Shown: positions 36,021 through 44,400, numbered from the stretch's first letter. The stretch is DNA of 64,000 bases from CANKJK01 sp964400405 (GCA_964400405.1 CAYNUO010000003.1:13543-77542); one strand, 5' to 3'. The notes: generated by a model not told the origin, from the sequence alone. Numbers and translations are program-made.

Positions 36021-36734
36021 TCAGAAGGATTCGGCGAGGTCGGCGTCGAACCGCCACGGCCGCGACGGTTCCGGCGCGCCGACGCGGGCGGCGACCTCCG
36101 CGAGGAACCGCGCACGCGGCATCTCACGCGCCCCGAGCGAGACCAGGTGGTCCGTCCGAACCTGGCAATCCACCAGGTCCACACCCCAGCGCGCCAGCTG
36201 GCGCACCAGCCAGACGAAGGCGACCTTCGAGGCGTCCGTCTCGCGCGCGAACATCGACTCGCCGAAGAACATCCGTCCGATCGAGACGCCGTAGAGGCCC
36301 CCCGCGAGCCGGTCGCCACTCCACGCCTCGATCGAGTGCATGAAGCCCGCCGCGTGCAGCGCCAGATACGCATCGCGGATCTCGCGCGTGATCCACGTGC
36401 CGCCCTCCTCGTCACGCGGCGCGGCGCACCCGTCGAGCACGTCCGCCGGAGCCCGGTCGAACGTCACGCGGAACGTCCCGGCGCGGAGCCGCTTCCGGAG
36501 GGAGCGCGACACGCGCAGTTCGGCCGGCGCCAGCACGAGCCGCGGGTCCGGACTCCACCACAGCATCGGCGTGCCGTCGTCATCGGGCCACGGGAAGATG
36601 CCGTGACGGTAGGCGTCGAGGAGACGCGCCGGCGACAGGTCGGCCCCGGCGGCAAGGAGGCCGTCCGGCTGTGTCAGCGCACGGTCGGCGGGTGGGAACG
36701 GATCGGCGGAACCGAGCCATGGGACGATGGACAT
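36021..36734 (-). CDS. aat: Leucyl/phenylalanyl-tRNA-protein transferase
   Basis: Adds Leu or Phe from aminoacyl-tRNA to the N-terminus of proteins starting with Lys or Arg, creating ClpS-recognised degrons. The 237-residue protein has the family landmarks DGLLAAGADLSPARLLDAY, HGIFPW, PMLWWSPDPR, THxxG-equivalent MHSIEAW, GGLYGVSIGRMFFGESMF and DCQ, whose residues form the active site. ATG 36734 (MSIVPWLG) gives the usual N-terminus. It is immediately head-to-head with the gluQ start at 36735, with no intervening base, and it begins the operon aat-clpS-clpA, a complete bacterial N-degron route. Confidence 0.94.
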   Translation of the reverse strand: MSIVPWLGSADPFPPADRALTQPDGLLAAGADLSPARLLDAYRHGIFPWPDDDGTPMLWWSPDPRLVLAPAELRVSRSLRKRLRAGTFRVTFDRAPADVLDGCAAPRDEEGGTWITREIRDAYLALHAAGFMHSIEAWSGDRLAGGLYGVSIGRMFFGESMFARETDASKVAFVWLVRQLARWGVDLVDCQVRTDHLVSLGAREMPRARFLAEVAARVGAPEPSRPWRFDADLAESF

Positions 36735-37658
36735 GTGAGGAATCTGGACGTGGCGGCGCTCGCGGCGCGGCTGCCGCCGTCGCCCCGCACGCGCTACGCC
36801 CCGTCCCCCACAGGGTACCTGCACCTCGGACACGTCGCGAACGCCATCGTGGTCTGGGGGCTGGCGCGCCAGCTCGGCGGACGCGTGCTGTTACGGCTCG
36901 AGACGCACGACCGCATCCGCTGCCGGCCGGAGTACCGCGACGCCCTCATGGAGGATCTGGCGTGGCTCGGATTCGAGCCGGATGACGGGCCGGTGGACCA
37001 GGGCGACCCTGCGCCCTATGCCGTCGCGATCGACACGCTGCGGGCGGCCGGCCTCGTCTATGCCTGCGCGTGCTCACGACGGGAGCGCGAAACCGCGCCC
37101 GATGGCACGGGGCGCTACACAGGCCGCTGCCGCGAGCGCGGGCTCGACGACGGACCGGACCGGACGCTGCGCCTGAAGGTGGAAGCGCACGGCGAGCGCT
37201 ACGTGGGGGGCGACGGCGCGTGGACCGAGGGGAACGCCGCCGCCGGCGGCGACATCGTGCTGCGTGATCGGGACGGTCTCTGGAGCTATCACCTCGCCGT
37301 CACCGTGGACGACCTCCGGCAGCAGATCGACCTCGTGGTCCGCGGCCAGGACCTGGCGGACGCCACCGGCGTGCAGGTCCAGCTCGCGCGGCGGCTCGGC
37401 CGGACCGCCCCGCCGGCCTTCGTGCACCACGGGCTGGTCACCGGTCCGGACGGCCGGAAGCTGAGCAAGTCGGACCACGCGACCGGGGTGCGCGAGATGC
37501 GTGCGGGCGGCGCCTCACCCGCGGACGTGATCGGCCGTGCCGCGCACGGCGCCGGGCTGACCGTGGACGCCACGCCGATGCCCGCGCGCGACGTGGCGCG
37601 CGTGTTCGAAGGGCGATCGGCCGCCCCGCCGGAACCAACACCGCGCGTCTTGGGTTAG
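36735..37658 (+). CDS. gluQ: Glutamyl-Q tRNA(Asp) synthetase
   Basis: Truncated GluRS paralogue that attaches glutamate to queuosine in tRNA-Asp. The 307-residue protein has only the catalytic core: HIGH-type HLGH at 30-33 after RYAPSPTG and KLSKS at 242-246, with no anticodon-binding domain. Cys111-Ala-Cys113, a Tyr and Cys132 form the zinc site typical of YadB/GluQ. The GTG at 36735 is the first possible start; GTG 36750 is an alternative. Its 5' flank is the aat coding region, so any promoter lies inside aat. The stop overlaps a -10-like TAGAAT for the next gene. Confidence 0.92.
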   Translation: MRNLDVAALAARLPPSPRTRYAPSPTGYLHLGHVANAIVVWGLARQLGGRVLLRLETHDRIRCRPEYRDALMEDLAWLGFEPDDGPVDQGDPAPYAVAIDTLRAAGLVYACACSRRERETAPDGTGRYTGRCRERGLDDGPDRTLRLKVEAHGERYVGGDGAWTEGNAAAGGDIVLRDRDGLWSYHLAVTVDDLRQQIDLVVRGQDLADATGVQVQLARRLGRTAPPAFVHHGLVTGPDGRKLSKSDHATGVREMRAGGASPADVIGRAAHGAGLTVDATPMPARDVARVFEGRSAAPPEPTPRVLG

Positions 37659-37661
37659 AAT
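37656..37661 (+). promoter_or_regulatory. -10 element for the RRM protein gene
   Basis: TAGAAT overlaps the gluQ stop codon and would start transcription near 37668, giving a leader of about 40 bases with GAGG at 37695-37698 before the TTG start. No clear -35 was seen. Confidence 0.4.
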
Positions 37662-37708
37662 CAGGCCGCATCCGGCGTCCCCGCCGGTACTCACGAGGCA
37701 CACCTTTC

Positions 37709-38398
37709 TTGGCAGTCCGTCTCTTCGTCGGCAACCTCCCGTACAGCGCAACGGAGGCAGACCTCCGCGTCCACTTCTCCCAGGTGGCGGAACCCTCCCA
37801 CGTCGCGATGCCCGTCGATCGCGAGACCGGCCGACCGCGCGGCTTCGCGTTTGTCGAGTTCGTGGAGCGGGAGAAAGCTCAGGAAGTCATCGACCGGTTC
37901 AACGCGCAGCCGTTCCAGGGCCGCAACCTTGCGGTCAGCGAGGCTCGCGCACGGGAGGATCGGCCGGCCGGCGGCTTCAGCGGTCCGCGACCGGGTGGTG
38001 GCGGCTTCGGTGGCCCGCGCCCGGGCGGCGGCTTTGGCGGTCCCCGGCCCGGTGGCGGCTTCGGTGGTCCGCGACCCGGTGGCCCGGGTGGTTTCGGTGG
38101 CCCGCGTACCGGCGGCTTCGGCGGTCCCCCGACGGGCGGCCCTCCCGGCAGCCGGGATCGCTCGGCGAACTTCGGCCCGCCCGCGCCGCCCAAGCGGCTC
38201 CGTGGCAAGAAGGGTCAGCAGCAGGAGAACAAACCGCGCGGCCCGATCAAGGAACGCTCCGGCGGACGCGTCTACGCCATGGACGACCTCGAAGATGGCG
38301 ACGTGGGTGAGTTCGAGAACTTTGCGACGCGCGCGCCCGGCGACGAAGCGGAGACGCCAGACGCGCCGGACACGCGGGACGAGCCGGACGACGAATAG
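37709..38398 (+). CDS. RNA-binding protein with RRM domain and Gly-rich tail
   Basis: A 229-residue protein with one RNA-recognition motif at residues 3-80: RNP2 is LFVGNL and RNP1 is RGFAFVEF. The next 70 residues are a low-complexity run of GGFGGPRPGG-type repeats, then a Lys-rich patch (KRLRGKKGQQ) and an acidic C-terminus. Bacterial RRM proteins of this type are often cold-induced and bind RNA non-specifically; the tail could drive condensation as in eukaryotic hnRNP-like proteins, which is inference. It starts at TTG 37709 (leading to AVRLFVGNL); no ATG or GTG fits the domain start. Confidence 0.88.
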   Translation: MAVRLFVGNLPYSATEADLRVHFSQVAEPSHVAMPVDRETGRPRGFAFVEFVEREKAQEVIDRFNAQPFQGRNLAVSEARAREDRPAGGFSGPRPGGGGFGGPRPGGGFGGPRPGGGFGGPRPGGPGGFGGPRTGGFGGPPTGGPPGSRDRSANFGPPAPPKRLRGKKGQQQENKPRGPIKERSGGRVYAMDDLEDGDVGEFENFATRAPGDEAETPDAPDTRDEPDDE

Positions 38399-38416
38399 CG
38401 GCTGCCGGCCGCGCGC

Positions 38417-38977
38417 CTAGCGCGGCCAGAGCCAGCCGAACGCGCCGGCCGTCAACAGCGCGTAGATCACACCATCCAGCGTCGATCGAAGGGTGCTGCC
38501 CCACGCGCGGCGGTACCAGATCGACATCTGCCAGAGCGCCAGCGCATACGCGGTGAAGGCCACCGTGCTCACGATGCGGAAGACCAGCCGGTAGCTTGCC
38601 CCAGCCGGCAGCGTCAGCCCGGCCACGTACGCGCAGAACACGCCCACGACGACTGCGTAGGCAAACCACATCGCCAGGTTCGCCCCGAGTGCCGGCGGCC
38701 GGTTCTCGAGCACGGTCATGGTCACGACGGGGCCGCGACGCATCTTGTCGAGGAACGCCTGTGACTGCAGGTCCTTCGGGCCGCTGGAACACGGCAGCAT
38801 GTAGTCGCCGGGCGTCAGGTTGAAGCGGCGCAGCGCCGCCTGGACGTCGTCCTCACCGGGCACAGCCTGGTAATCCGCCTCGTGATAGCGCAGCACCATA
38901 TGGATCACCGAGCTGGCGACGAAGACCAGCGCGGCGGAGACCAGAACAGGGAGCCAGAGCTCGGACACGGGGACCAT
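38417..38977 (-). CDS. Four-helix membrane protein of unknown function
   Basis: A 186-residue integral membrane protein that I cannot name. Hydrophobic segments lie at about residues 9-30, 95-118, 124-150 and 165-183. Between the first and second is a soluble stretch with VQAALRRFNLTPGDYMLPC and QAFLDKMRRGPVV, recurrent in acidobacterial homologues as I recall but without a name. ATG 38977 is chosen because GGAGGTG lies five bases upstream; ATG 39001 has no such site. It stands alone between the RRM gene and a transporter. Confidence 0.65.
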   Translation of the reverse strand: MVPVSELWLPVLVSAALVFVASSVIHMVLRYHEADYQAVPGEDDVQAALRRFNLTPGDYMLPCSSGPKDLQSQAFLDKMRRGPVVTMTVLENRPPALGANLAMWFAYAVVVGVFCAYVAGLTLPAGASYRLVFRIVSTVAFTAYALALWQMSIWYRRAWGSTLRSTLDGVIYALLTAGAFGWLWPR

Positions 38978-39028
38978 CGGGGCACCTCCGGCGCGGAGCA
39001 TACACCGGCGCGCAGCGCAGGCCGGAGC

Positions 39029-40381
39029 TCAGCCGGCGGACGTCCAGGCGAGCGCCGCCGCGGTGCCGAGGGCCAGCAGGCCGAGCCAGACCGGCAGCAC
39101 GAAACGCAGCCAACGGTCGTAGCCCACTCCTGATGCGGCCAGCACGGCCATCAGGGCGCCGTTGGTGGGCGTCACGAGCTCACAGAGTCCGGCGCCCGTC
39201 TGATACGCGAGCACGGCGGCCTGACGGCTGACGGACAGCAGGTCGGCGAGCGGCGCCAGGATCGGGAGCGTCAGCACGGCCTGCCCGCTCACGCTCGGCA
39301 CCGGCACGTGCACGGCGGTGTGCAGGCCGACCATCCCCATCACGGCCAGCGGAGACGGCACGTCCGCGAGCGGCGCGGCGAGCCCGCGGACCAGCGTGTC
39401 GATGACGTGCGCGTCGTTCAGCACCACGAAGATCCCGCGCGCGACGCCGATGAGCAGCGCGGCGAAGGCCATCTCGCGGAAGCCCTCGGCCATCGCGGAC
39501 GCAGTGCCGTTAAGTCCCAGCCCACCCAGCACGCCCGCCAGGATGCCGACCGCCAGGAAGACGGCGGAGAGTTCGTCGAAGCCCCACCCCGCCAGCGCGA
39601 GGCCCGACAGAAACACGACAAACCCGGCCAGCACGACGAGCAGCACGGCCGCCAGGCGGGGTGACCACGGAACATCCGCCCCGGTCTCGGACATTGCCGC
39701 CCCGCCGGAGGTGTCCGTCACGGCACGCACGGCCCGGGCCTGGCGCATCACGAACCAGGTCCAGGCGGGGACGGCCACGGCCAGCAGCAGCAGGCGCGGC
39801 GCCGGATCCGAGAACGCCGCCAGCCCCGCGGCCTGCTGCGCGATGCCGACCTGGAACGGATTGACCGGGCTGAACGCCGCGCCGACGGCCGCCGCGCCGA
39901 GGCTCATCGCCACCGCGGTCAGCGGATCCCCGCCCGCACGGACCGCGAGCAGCACGAGCGGCGGCACGAGGGCGACGAACTCCTCCTGCATGTTCTGCAG
40001 CGCCCCGGCGGCCGCAAAAAGCACGCAGCACACGGGAATCGCCAGGCGCGTCCGCGGCCCGAGCCGCCGCGTCAGCGCCGCGAGCGCGACACGGAGCGCA
40101 CCGGTCCGGTCGACGACGACGAACGCCGCGCCCACCAGGAACACCACGGCGAGCACGTCGGCCGCCTGGCCGATGCCGCGCGGCACGGCGCGCAACACGT
40201 CCAGCAGCGTGGCCGGGTCGGCAGGCACGGTGTGATACGTCGAGGGGTCAACCAGCGCTCGGCCGGTCGCCGCGTCGGCCCGTCGGGCGTACTCGCCGGC
40301 GGGCACGGCGTGCGTCAGCGCCGCGGCCACGAGGATCCCGCCGAAGAGCAGGACGAACGGATGCGGCAGCCGGCGCAGCAT
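39029..40381 (-). CDS. YfcC/DcuC-family carboxylate transporter
   Basis: A 450-residue inner-membrane carrier with about 11-12 hydrophobic segments. The opening PHPFVLLFGGILVAAALTHAVPAGEYAR matches the YfcC family (C4-dicarboxylate or amino-acid-like anaerobic carriers), as do NMQEEFVALVPPLVLLAVRAG and AAFSPVNPFQVGIAQ in the first half and HVPVPSVSGQAVLTLPILAPLADLL in the second; the repeated Pro-rich discontinuous helices suggest the usual two-fold pseudo-symmetry. The substrate cannot be assigned. The FkbM-like methyltransferase gene upstream ends six bases before this ATG, so both are probably on one transcript. Confidence 0.82.
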   Translation of the reverse strand: MLRRLPHPFVLLFGGILVAAALTHAVPAGEYARRADAATGRALVDPSTYHTVPADPATLLDVLRAVPRGIGQAADVLAVVFLVGAAFVVVDRTGALRVALAALTRRLGPRTRLAIPVCCVLFAAAGALQNMQEEFVALVPPLVLLAVRAGGDPLTAVAMSLGAAAVGAAFSPVNPFQVGIAQQAAGLAAFSDPAPRLLLLAVAVPAWTWFVMRQARAVRAVTDTSGGAAMSETGADVPWSPRLAAVLLVVLAGFVVFLSGLALAGWGFDELSAVFLAVGILAGVLGGLGLNGTASAMAEGFREMAFAALLIGVARGIFVVLNDAHVIDTLVRGLAAPLADVPSPLAVMGMVGLHTAVHVPVPSVSGQAVLTLPILAPLADLLSVSRQAAVLAYQTGAGLCELVTPTNGALMAVLAASGVGYDRWLRFVLPVWLGLLALGTAAALAWTSAG

Positions 40382-40387
40382 GGAGTG

Positions 40388-41314
40388 CTAGACGGACACG
40401 AGCGGGAGGCCGCGCTGTTCGATGACGGCGTAGATGTCGATGCCCTTCGGCTCGTCGTCGAGATAGTCCGTCGCGTCCGCGGGCGGACGGTACGCCGCCT
40501 CCGCGCTGACGCCGGGGATCTCGGGCGCCACGTCATTCCGCAGGAAGTAGGCGTTCACGCCCGACTCCTCACAGAGCACGAGCCGGTAGCCCTTGCCGCG
40601 GGCGCGCTTCTCCAGCGCCGCCAGGCTCGCGCCGAAGTACCCCTTCGGACGCGGCGACGGAATCGCCGCGTCGGGCAGCGTGACCGCGCGGCGCGGGCCG
40701 AAATGCGCGTTGTATTCCATGACGAGCACGCGCGGCGAGACCTGCTTCAGCGCGTCGAGCAGCCAGTAGTCGATGCTGTCGATGTCGATCGAGAGGAAAT
40801 CGATCTCCCCCTTCAGGCCGTGCGTCTTGAGCAGCGCGTTGAACCCCGCCGACGTCACGTACTCGCACGCCACGGTCACGGCCGGGTTGGGCGCCATGAG
40901 CCGTCGCAGCGCGCGCACGTGGGGCCGGTGCCCCTCGACCATCAGGCCAGACCAGCCGAGGTCGAGCGCCAGCACGGCGGAGTTGCCGCCGCTCTGTCCC
41001 GACCCGATCTCGACGAACGTCCGCGTGGTGACGCCGGCCGCCGCCAGCAGCGCGAGCGTGACGCCGTCTTCCTCGTTCTGGGAATACAGGCGGAACCGCC
41101 GTCCGTTGATGCTGCCGGGCGCGGCGAGGCCGCTGCGCTCCAGCGCGACGTACCGCATCAGCGCGTCGAGCTGCTGACGCGTCCGGCGGCGCCAGCGGTC
41201 CTCCCGCTTCTGCCGCTGCTCGGTCGCGAGGAGCAGCGCTTCCACGCGGCGCAGCCGTGCCCAGGTCGTCTGGCGCAGCAGCGTCCGTCCAAAGTCGATC
41301 ACGCGGTTTCCCAT
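40388..41314 (-). CDS. FkbM-like methyltransferase family protein
   Basis: A 308-residue cytoplasmic protein with a Rossmann methyltransferase core: SQNEEDGVTLALL, FVEIGSGQSGGNS as motif I, WSGLMVEGHRP, then IDFLSIDIDSIDYW and VLVMEYNAHFG. This pattern is typical of FkbM-related proteins that modify glycans or lipids, but the acceptor is unknown. Residues 1-65 form a long basic, Gln-rich helix, perhaps a coiled coil. ATG 41314 is preferred to the GTG one codon earlier. It is cotranscribed with the YfcC-type carrier. Confidence 0.7.
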   Translation of the reverse strand: MGNRVIDFGRTLLRQTTWARLRRVEALLLATEQRQKREDRWRRRTRQQLDALMRYVALERSGLAAPGSINGRRFRLYSQNEEDGVTLALLAAAGVTTRTFVEIGSGQSGGNSAVLALDLGWSGLMVEGHRPHVRALRRLMAPNPAVTVACEYVTSAGFNALLKTHGLKGEIDFLSIDIDSIDYWLLDALKQVSPRVLVMEYNAHFGPRRAVTLPDAAIPSPRPKGYFGASLAALEKRARGKGYRLVLCEESGVNAYFLRNDVAPEIPGVSAEAAYRPPADATDYLDDEPKGIDIYAVIEQRGLPLVSV

Positions 41315-41384
41315 CACGTATCCAGTGTCCGCTGCTCCGGTGCGCCGGGCTGTGGCGCTGCAGCCGTGGCGCTACAATCGCCGC

Positions 41385-41855
41385 ATGCCGCTCATCGAAC
41401 CCGGCGCCAAGGCGCCGGCCATCACGCTGAAAGACCAGCACGAGAAGACGCACAAGCTCTCGGAGTACGCCGGGCGTCCGGTGGTGCTGTATTTTTACCC
41501 GAAGGACGACACATCCGGCTGCACACAGGAGGCGTGCGACTTCGAAGCCTCACTGCCCCGCTTCAGGAAGTCGAAGGCGGTCGTGCTCGGGGTGAGCATC
41601 CTGAACGAGGCCAGCAAGGCGAAGTTCGCGGGCAAGCACGGGCTCACGTTCCCCCTGCTCGCGGACGAGGATCACGCCGTCGCCGAGAAGTACGGCGTCT
41701 GGACCCAGCGGTCACTCTACGGACGGAAGTTCATGGGGATCGCGCGCACGACGTATCTCATCGATGCGCAGGGCAAGGTGGCGCGGCGCTGGGACAAGGT
41801 GAAGGTCGCGGGTCACGCCGACGAGGTGCTCGCGGCCGTCAACGCACTCGACTAG
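41385..41855 (+). CDS. bcp: Thioredoxin-dependent peroxiredoxin, Bcp/PrxQ
   Basis: Reduces hydrogen peroxide and organic peroxides in the cytoplasm with electrons from thioredoxin. The 156-residue protein has the peroxidatic cysteine Cys46 in PKDDTSGCT and the resolving Cys51 five residues later, the BCP arrangement. GVS, ADEDHAVAEKYGV and RTTYLID are further family blocks. ATG 41385 is preferred over 41325: TACAAT lies exactly six bases upstream, so the transcript would begin at or next to the ATG (leaderless), and residues before this ATG have no family match. Confidence 0.94.
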   Translation: MPLIEPGAKAPAITLKDQHEKTHKLSEYAGRPVVLYFYPKDDTSGCTQEACDFEASLPRFRKSKAVVLGVSILNEASKAKFAGKHGLTFPLLADEDHAVAEKYGVWTQRSLYGRKFMGIARTTYLIDAQGKVARRWDKVKVAGHADEVLAAVNALD

Positions 41856-41863
41856 CTGAGCCC

Positions 41864-41888
41864 GCCGCGGCGTTTCCAACGCCGCGGC
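41864..41888. terminator. Bidirectional terminator hairpin
   Basis: A perfect 11-base stem (GCCGCGGCGTT with its complement) and three-base loop lies between the convergent stops of bcp and the PEGA gene, only 39 bases apart. It is very stable in either direction though without a U-tract. Confidence 0.65.
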
Positions 41889-41894
41889 CAGACG

Positions 41895-42677
41895 TCACTG
41901 CGCGGGGGCGTCGCCCTTCTTCAGGCGCTCCCGGGCCTTCTCGACGTCGCGGTGGAAGACGAAGAGCTTGTCCGCATTCCCGTCGGGGTCGGTGAAGTTG
42001 AACTGCTTGCCCTTCCGCAGCTTCACCTTCAGGTTCTTCTCCAGATAATCGATCTGGAACGTCTCCAGGTCCGCCATAGACGCCGTGAAGGCGTCGTCCT
42101 TGTCGGTCGTCTCGTAGCGGATCCCCTGCGGCGTCGCGATCAGCCGGCCCTGACAGGACCCCATCCGGTGCTTATGGACGACGGCCAGCTTGAGGTCCAG
42201 CCGGACCTCCTTGAAGCGGAGCCTGATCTCGCGCGGCCCCGGCTCGACGTCGATGGTCTGCGCGATTCCGTCGTAGCCCTCCACTGACACGTTGAGCTGG
42301 TGCGTGCCCGGCTTCACGTTGGGCGCCGTGACCGGCGTCGCGCCGACGAACTGGCGGTCGATGAACACCTGGGCACCGGGCACGTCGGTCTCGATGCGCA
42401 GCGTCCCCGTCTCGGGCGCGGCCTCGGCCACCGGTGGCGGCGCCTCTGGTGCGGGGGCCTCGACCGGCGGAGCGACGTCCGTGCGCGGCCTCCGGGCGGC
42501 GCCTGTCGCCGGCGCCGGCGCAGACGGCTCGGGAGCGGATGTCTCGGCGCGGGGCGCAGCGGGCGCGGCCACGGGCTGCTCCGCAGGGGCCTCCTCGGGC
42601 GTGTCACGGTTCAGGAACAGGTAGGCGCCGCCCAGCACGACGACGGCAGCCCCGAGCGCAATGACGGTGCGATTCAC
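41895..42677 (-). CDS. PEGA-domain membrane-anchored protein
   Basis: A 260-residue protein with one N-terminal membrane helix (VIALGAAVVVLGGAYLFL), a Pro/Ala/Glu-rich flexible region to residue ~90, and a PEGA domain (LRIETDVPGAQVFIDRQFVGATPVT...GTHQLNVSVEGYDG, described here in two parts, ~93-148). The C-terminal 100 residues are basic and hydrophilic (VVHKHRMGSCQGRLIATPQGIRYET, then LEKNLKVKLRKGKQFNF) and recall a PH-like or bacterial wall-binding fold. PEGA domains often sit in cell-surface or kinase-linked proteins. The role is unknown. Confidence 0.72.
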   Translation of the reverse strand: MNRTVIALGAAVVVLGGAYLFLNRDTPEEAPAEQPVAAPAAPRAETSAPEPSAPAPATGAARRPRTDVAPPVEAPAPEAPPPVAEAAPETGTLRIETDVPGAQVFIDRQFVGATPVTAPNVKPGTHQLNVSVEGYDGIAQTIDVEPGPREIRLRFKEVRLDLKLAVVHKHRMGSCQGRLIATPQGIRYETTDKDDAFTASMADLETFQIDYLEKNLKVKLRKGKQFNFTDPDGNADKLFVFHRDVEKARERLKKGDAPAQ

Positions 42678-42724
42678 GGCGCCAATCGTACCGCAAGCCG
42701 CGCGCGGGCTGTAGACTGGGCCGC

Positions 42725-43543
42725 ATGCCCCGCGTCGCGGGCCGCGCCGGCGCGGCCGCGCTCGTCGTACTGGCGTTACTCGCGGCGTCGCTGACGCTCT
42801 CGGCCCAGCGCCGGCGCGGCGGCGCGATCGCCATCGCGGGCGAGGCGGACTTCGACGGCGGCTTCCAGTTCTGCCGCGTGGCCTTCCGGCAGAGTCCCGA
42901 TGGCGACGGCGGCGGCTGGAGCGTCGACTACCCCCAGGCCGACCGCAACGTCACGGTCCGGCTCTCCGAACTCACGCGGGCCGCCGTGCGCCTCCAGCAG
43001 GGCGAGCCGAACCACCTCGTCACGCGCCTGACCGACGATGCACTCTTCCGCTGCCCGTTCGTGATGATGACCGAGGTGGGGACCGTCTACTTCGACAACG
43101 CGGAAGCCGAGAAGCTGCGCACGTATCTGCTGAAGGGCGGCTTCCTGTGGGCCGACGACTTCTGGGGCGACTACGCGTGGGACATCTGGCAGCGCGAGAT
43201 CCGCAAGGTCCTGCCGGCCGCCGAGTATCCGATCGTCGACCTGCCGGTCGACCACCCCATCTACCGCACGCAGTTCGTGCTCAAGGCCGGCGTCCCGCAG
43301 ATCTCGTCGATCAACTTCTGGCTCGGTGCGGGCCACACGTCCGAGCGGGGCGCCGAAAGCGCGCAACCGCACGGCCGGGCCATTCTCGATGCCCACGGCC
43401 GGGTGATCGTCTTCATGAGCCACAACACGGACATCGGCGACTCATGGGAGCGCGAGGGTGAGGACCCGGACTACTTCCGGCTGTACTCGGTCAACGGTTA
43501 CGGGCTGGGTATCGACGTGCTGCTCTACGCGATGACGCACTAG
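42725..43543 (+). CDS. DUF4159 domain exported protein
   Basis: A 272-residue protein with a signal peptide (cleavage near TLSAQR) and a DUF4159 domain over the rest. FTRLxY-like opening FQFCRVAF, FPFVMMTEVG-like CPFVMMTEVG, YLLKGGFLWADDFWGDYAWD and LPVDHPIYR are the blocks that define the family, which has a glutamine-amidotransferase-like fold of unknown activity and often accompanies AAA/MoxR-DUF58-type operons. Those partners are absent here. TAGACT lies seven bases before ATG 42725, as for a leaderless transcript. The stop overlaps the convergent neighbour by four bases. Confidence 0.82.
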   Translation: MPRVAGRAGAAALVVLALLAASLTLSAQRRRGGAIAIAGEADFDGGFQFCRVAFRQSPDGDGGGWSVDYPQADRNVTVRLSELTRAAVRLQQGEPNHLVTRLTDDALFRCPFVMMTEVGTVYFDNAEAEKLRTYLLKGGFLWADDFWGDYAWDIWQREIRKVLPAAEYPIVDLPVDHPIYRTQFVLKAGVPQISSINFWLGAGHTSERGAESAQPHGRAILDAHGRVIVFMSHNTDIGDSWEREGEDPDYFRLYSVNGYGLGIDVLLYAMTH

Positions 43544-44010
43544 GCGTCGTCCGGTCGCGCCACACTCTGCCCCTGGATTGCCCGCCTGAAGTCGAGCGGC
43601 GCCGCGATGGCGTGAAAGGTCTCCTTGACGCCACCCGTGCCTGAGAGCGACACCGTCCCGTAGTTCAGCAGGCGGCCGGGAACGGACTGCTCCACGGCAA
43701 TGGCCTCGATCTGCCGCAGCAGGAGTTCCAGCGTCCTGCGCCGGATCAGCCCGGTCTTGATCACGACGCGCTTGTCGGTCACCCCGAACTCCGAGGTCCG
43801 CGCCTCGATCCACGGCGAGACCGCCAGCAGCAGTCCCGCCGCCACGACGACGGCTCCGGCCGCGGCCGGAAGGCCCGTCGCGTCGGAGAGTGCAACCAGG
43901 ATGACGCCCGCCAGGGTCACGGTCGCCGCCTTCGCGTAGACGACCGGATGCAGGTGCGCGCGCGCGACGACACGCTCCCCTGGCAACAGACTCGAATCGA
44001 TGTACCCCAC
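43540..44010 (-). CDS. Bacterial PH-domain (YdbT/YdbS-like) membrane protein
   Basis: A 156-residue protein with an N-terminal signature YIDSSLLPGERVVARAHLH, two membrane helices (about residues 25-62) and the bPH2-type domain RTSEFGVTDKRVVIKTGLIRRRTLELLLRQIEAIAVEQ. Such proteins are envelope-associated and of unclear role. The GTG at 44010 is chosen because GGAG lies seven bases upstream and the family start follows directly; an ATG at 44052 would run into the neighbouring gene. It overlaps the DUF4159 stop by four bases in the convergent direction (CTAG). Confidence 0.75.
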   Translation of the reverse strand: MGYIDSSLLPGERVVARAHLHPVVYAKAATVTLAGVILVALSDATGLPAAAGAVVVAAGLLLAVSPWIEARTSEFGVTDKRVVIKTGLIRRRTLELLLRQIEAIAVEQSVPGRLLNYGTVSLSGTGGVKETFHAIAAPLDFRRAIQGQSVARPDDA

Positions 44011-44033
44011 CAGCGGTCTCCGTATGCCGACGC

Positions 44034-44378
44034 CTAGGCGTCGCGGTCCCAATGAAAGCGATGCAGCCCTCGGTGCACGACCGGGGCCAGTACGATCCCC
44101 GTCACGGCGAGGAACACGATACCGGCGTACAGCGCATACAGGCCCGCGAAGATCTTCCCCGCTTCGGACTGGGGCGCATGTACGGGCCCCATGCCTCCGA
44201 GCAGCATCGCCGCTTCGAGGAACGCATCCGGCGCGCCGAGGTGCTCGATCTCCATGTAGCCGGCCATCCCCACGCCGAGCGAGAGCGCGATCAGGGCCAG
44301 CGCCGCGAGCGCGTGGCGGGCGACGCGCCAGACGAATTCCTCTGGCGGGAGGATCGGGGCGTGCCGGCGCTCGTACAT
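44034..44378 (-). CDS. Small two-helix membrane protein
   Basis: A 114-residue protein I cannot name. Hydrophobic helices at about 24-46 and 78-102 flank a short segment with EHLGAPDAFLEAAMLLGGMGPV, and the N-terminus is cytoplasmic-looking and basic. The conserved-looking MEIEHL... FLEAAMLLGGMGPV stretch is reminiscent of pore-loop-like hairpins, but no selectivity filter is visible. It ends 23 bases before the PH-domain gene and starts 22 bases after the 7TM sensor, so all three probably share a transcript. Confidence 0.6.
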   Translation of the reverse strand: MYERRHAPILPPEEFVWRVARHALAALALIALSLGVGMAGYMEIEHLGAPDAFLEAAMLLGGMGPVHAPQSEAGKIFAGLYALYAGIVFLAVTGIVLAPVVHRGLHRFHWDRDA

Positions 44379-44400
44379 CGGGAAGGAGGCGGCCGGTGGC

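Noticed and set aside
37970..38150. CRISPR-like or satellite array
   Set aside because: The repeats are in-frame Gly/Arg/Pro codons of the RRM protein tail.
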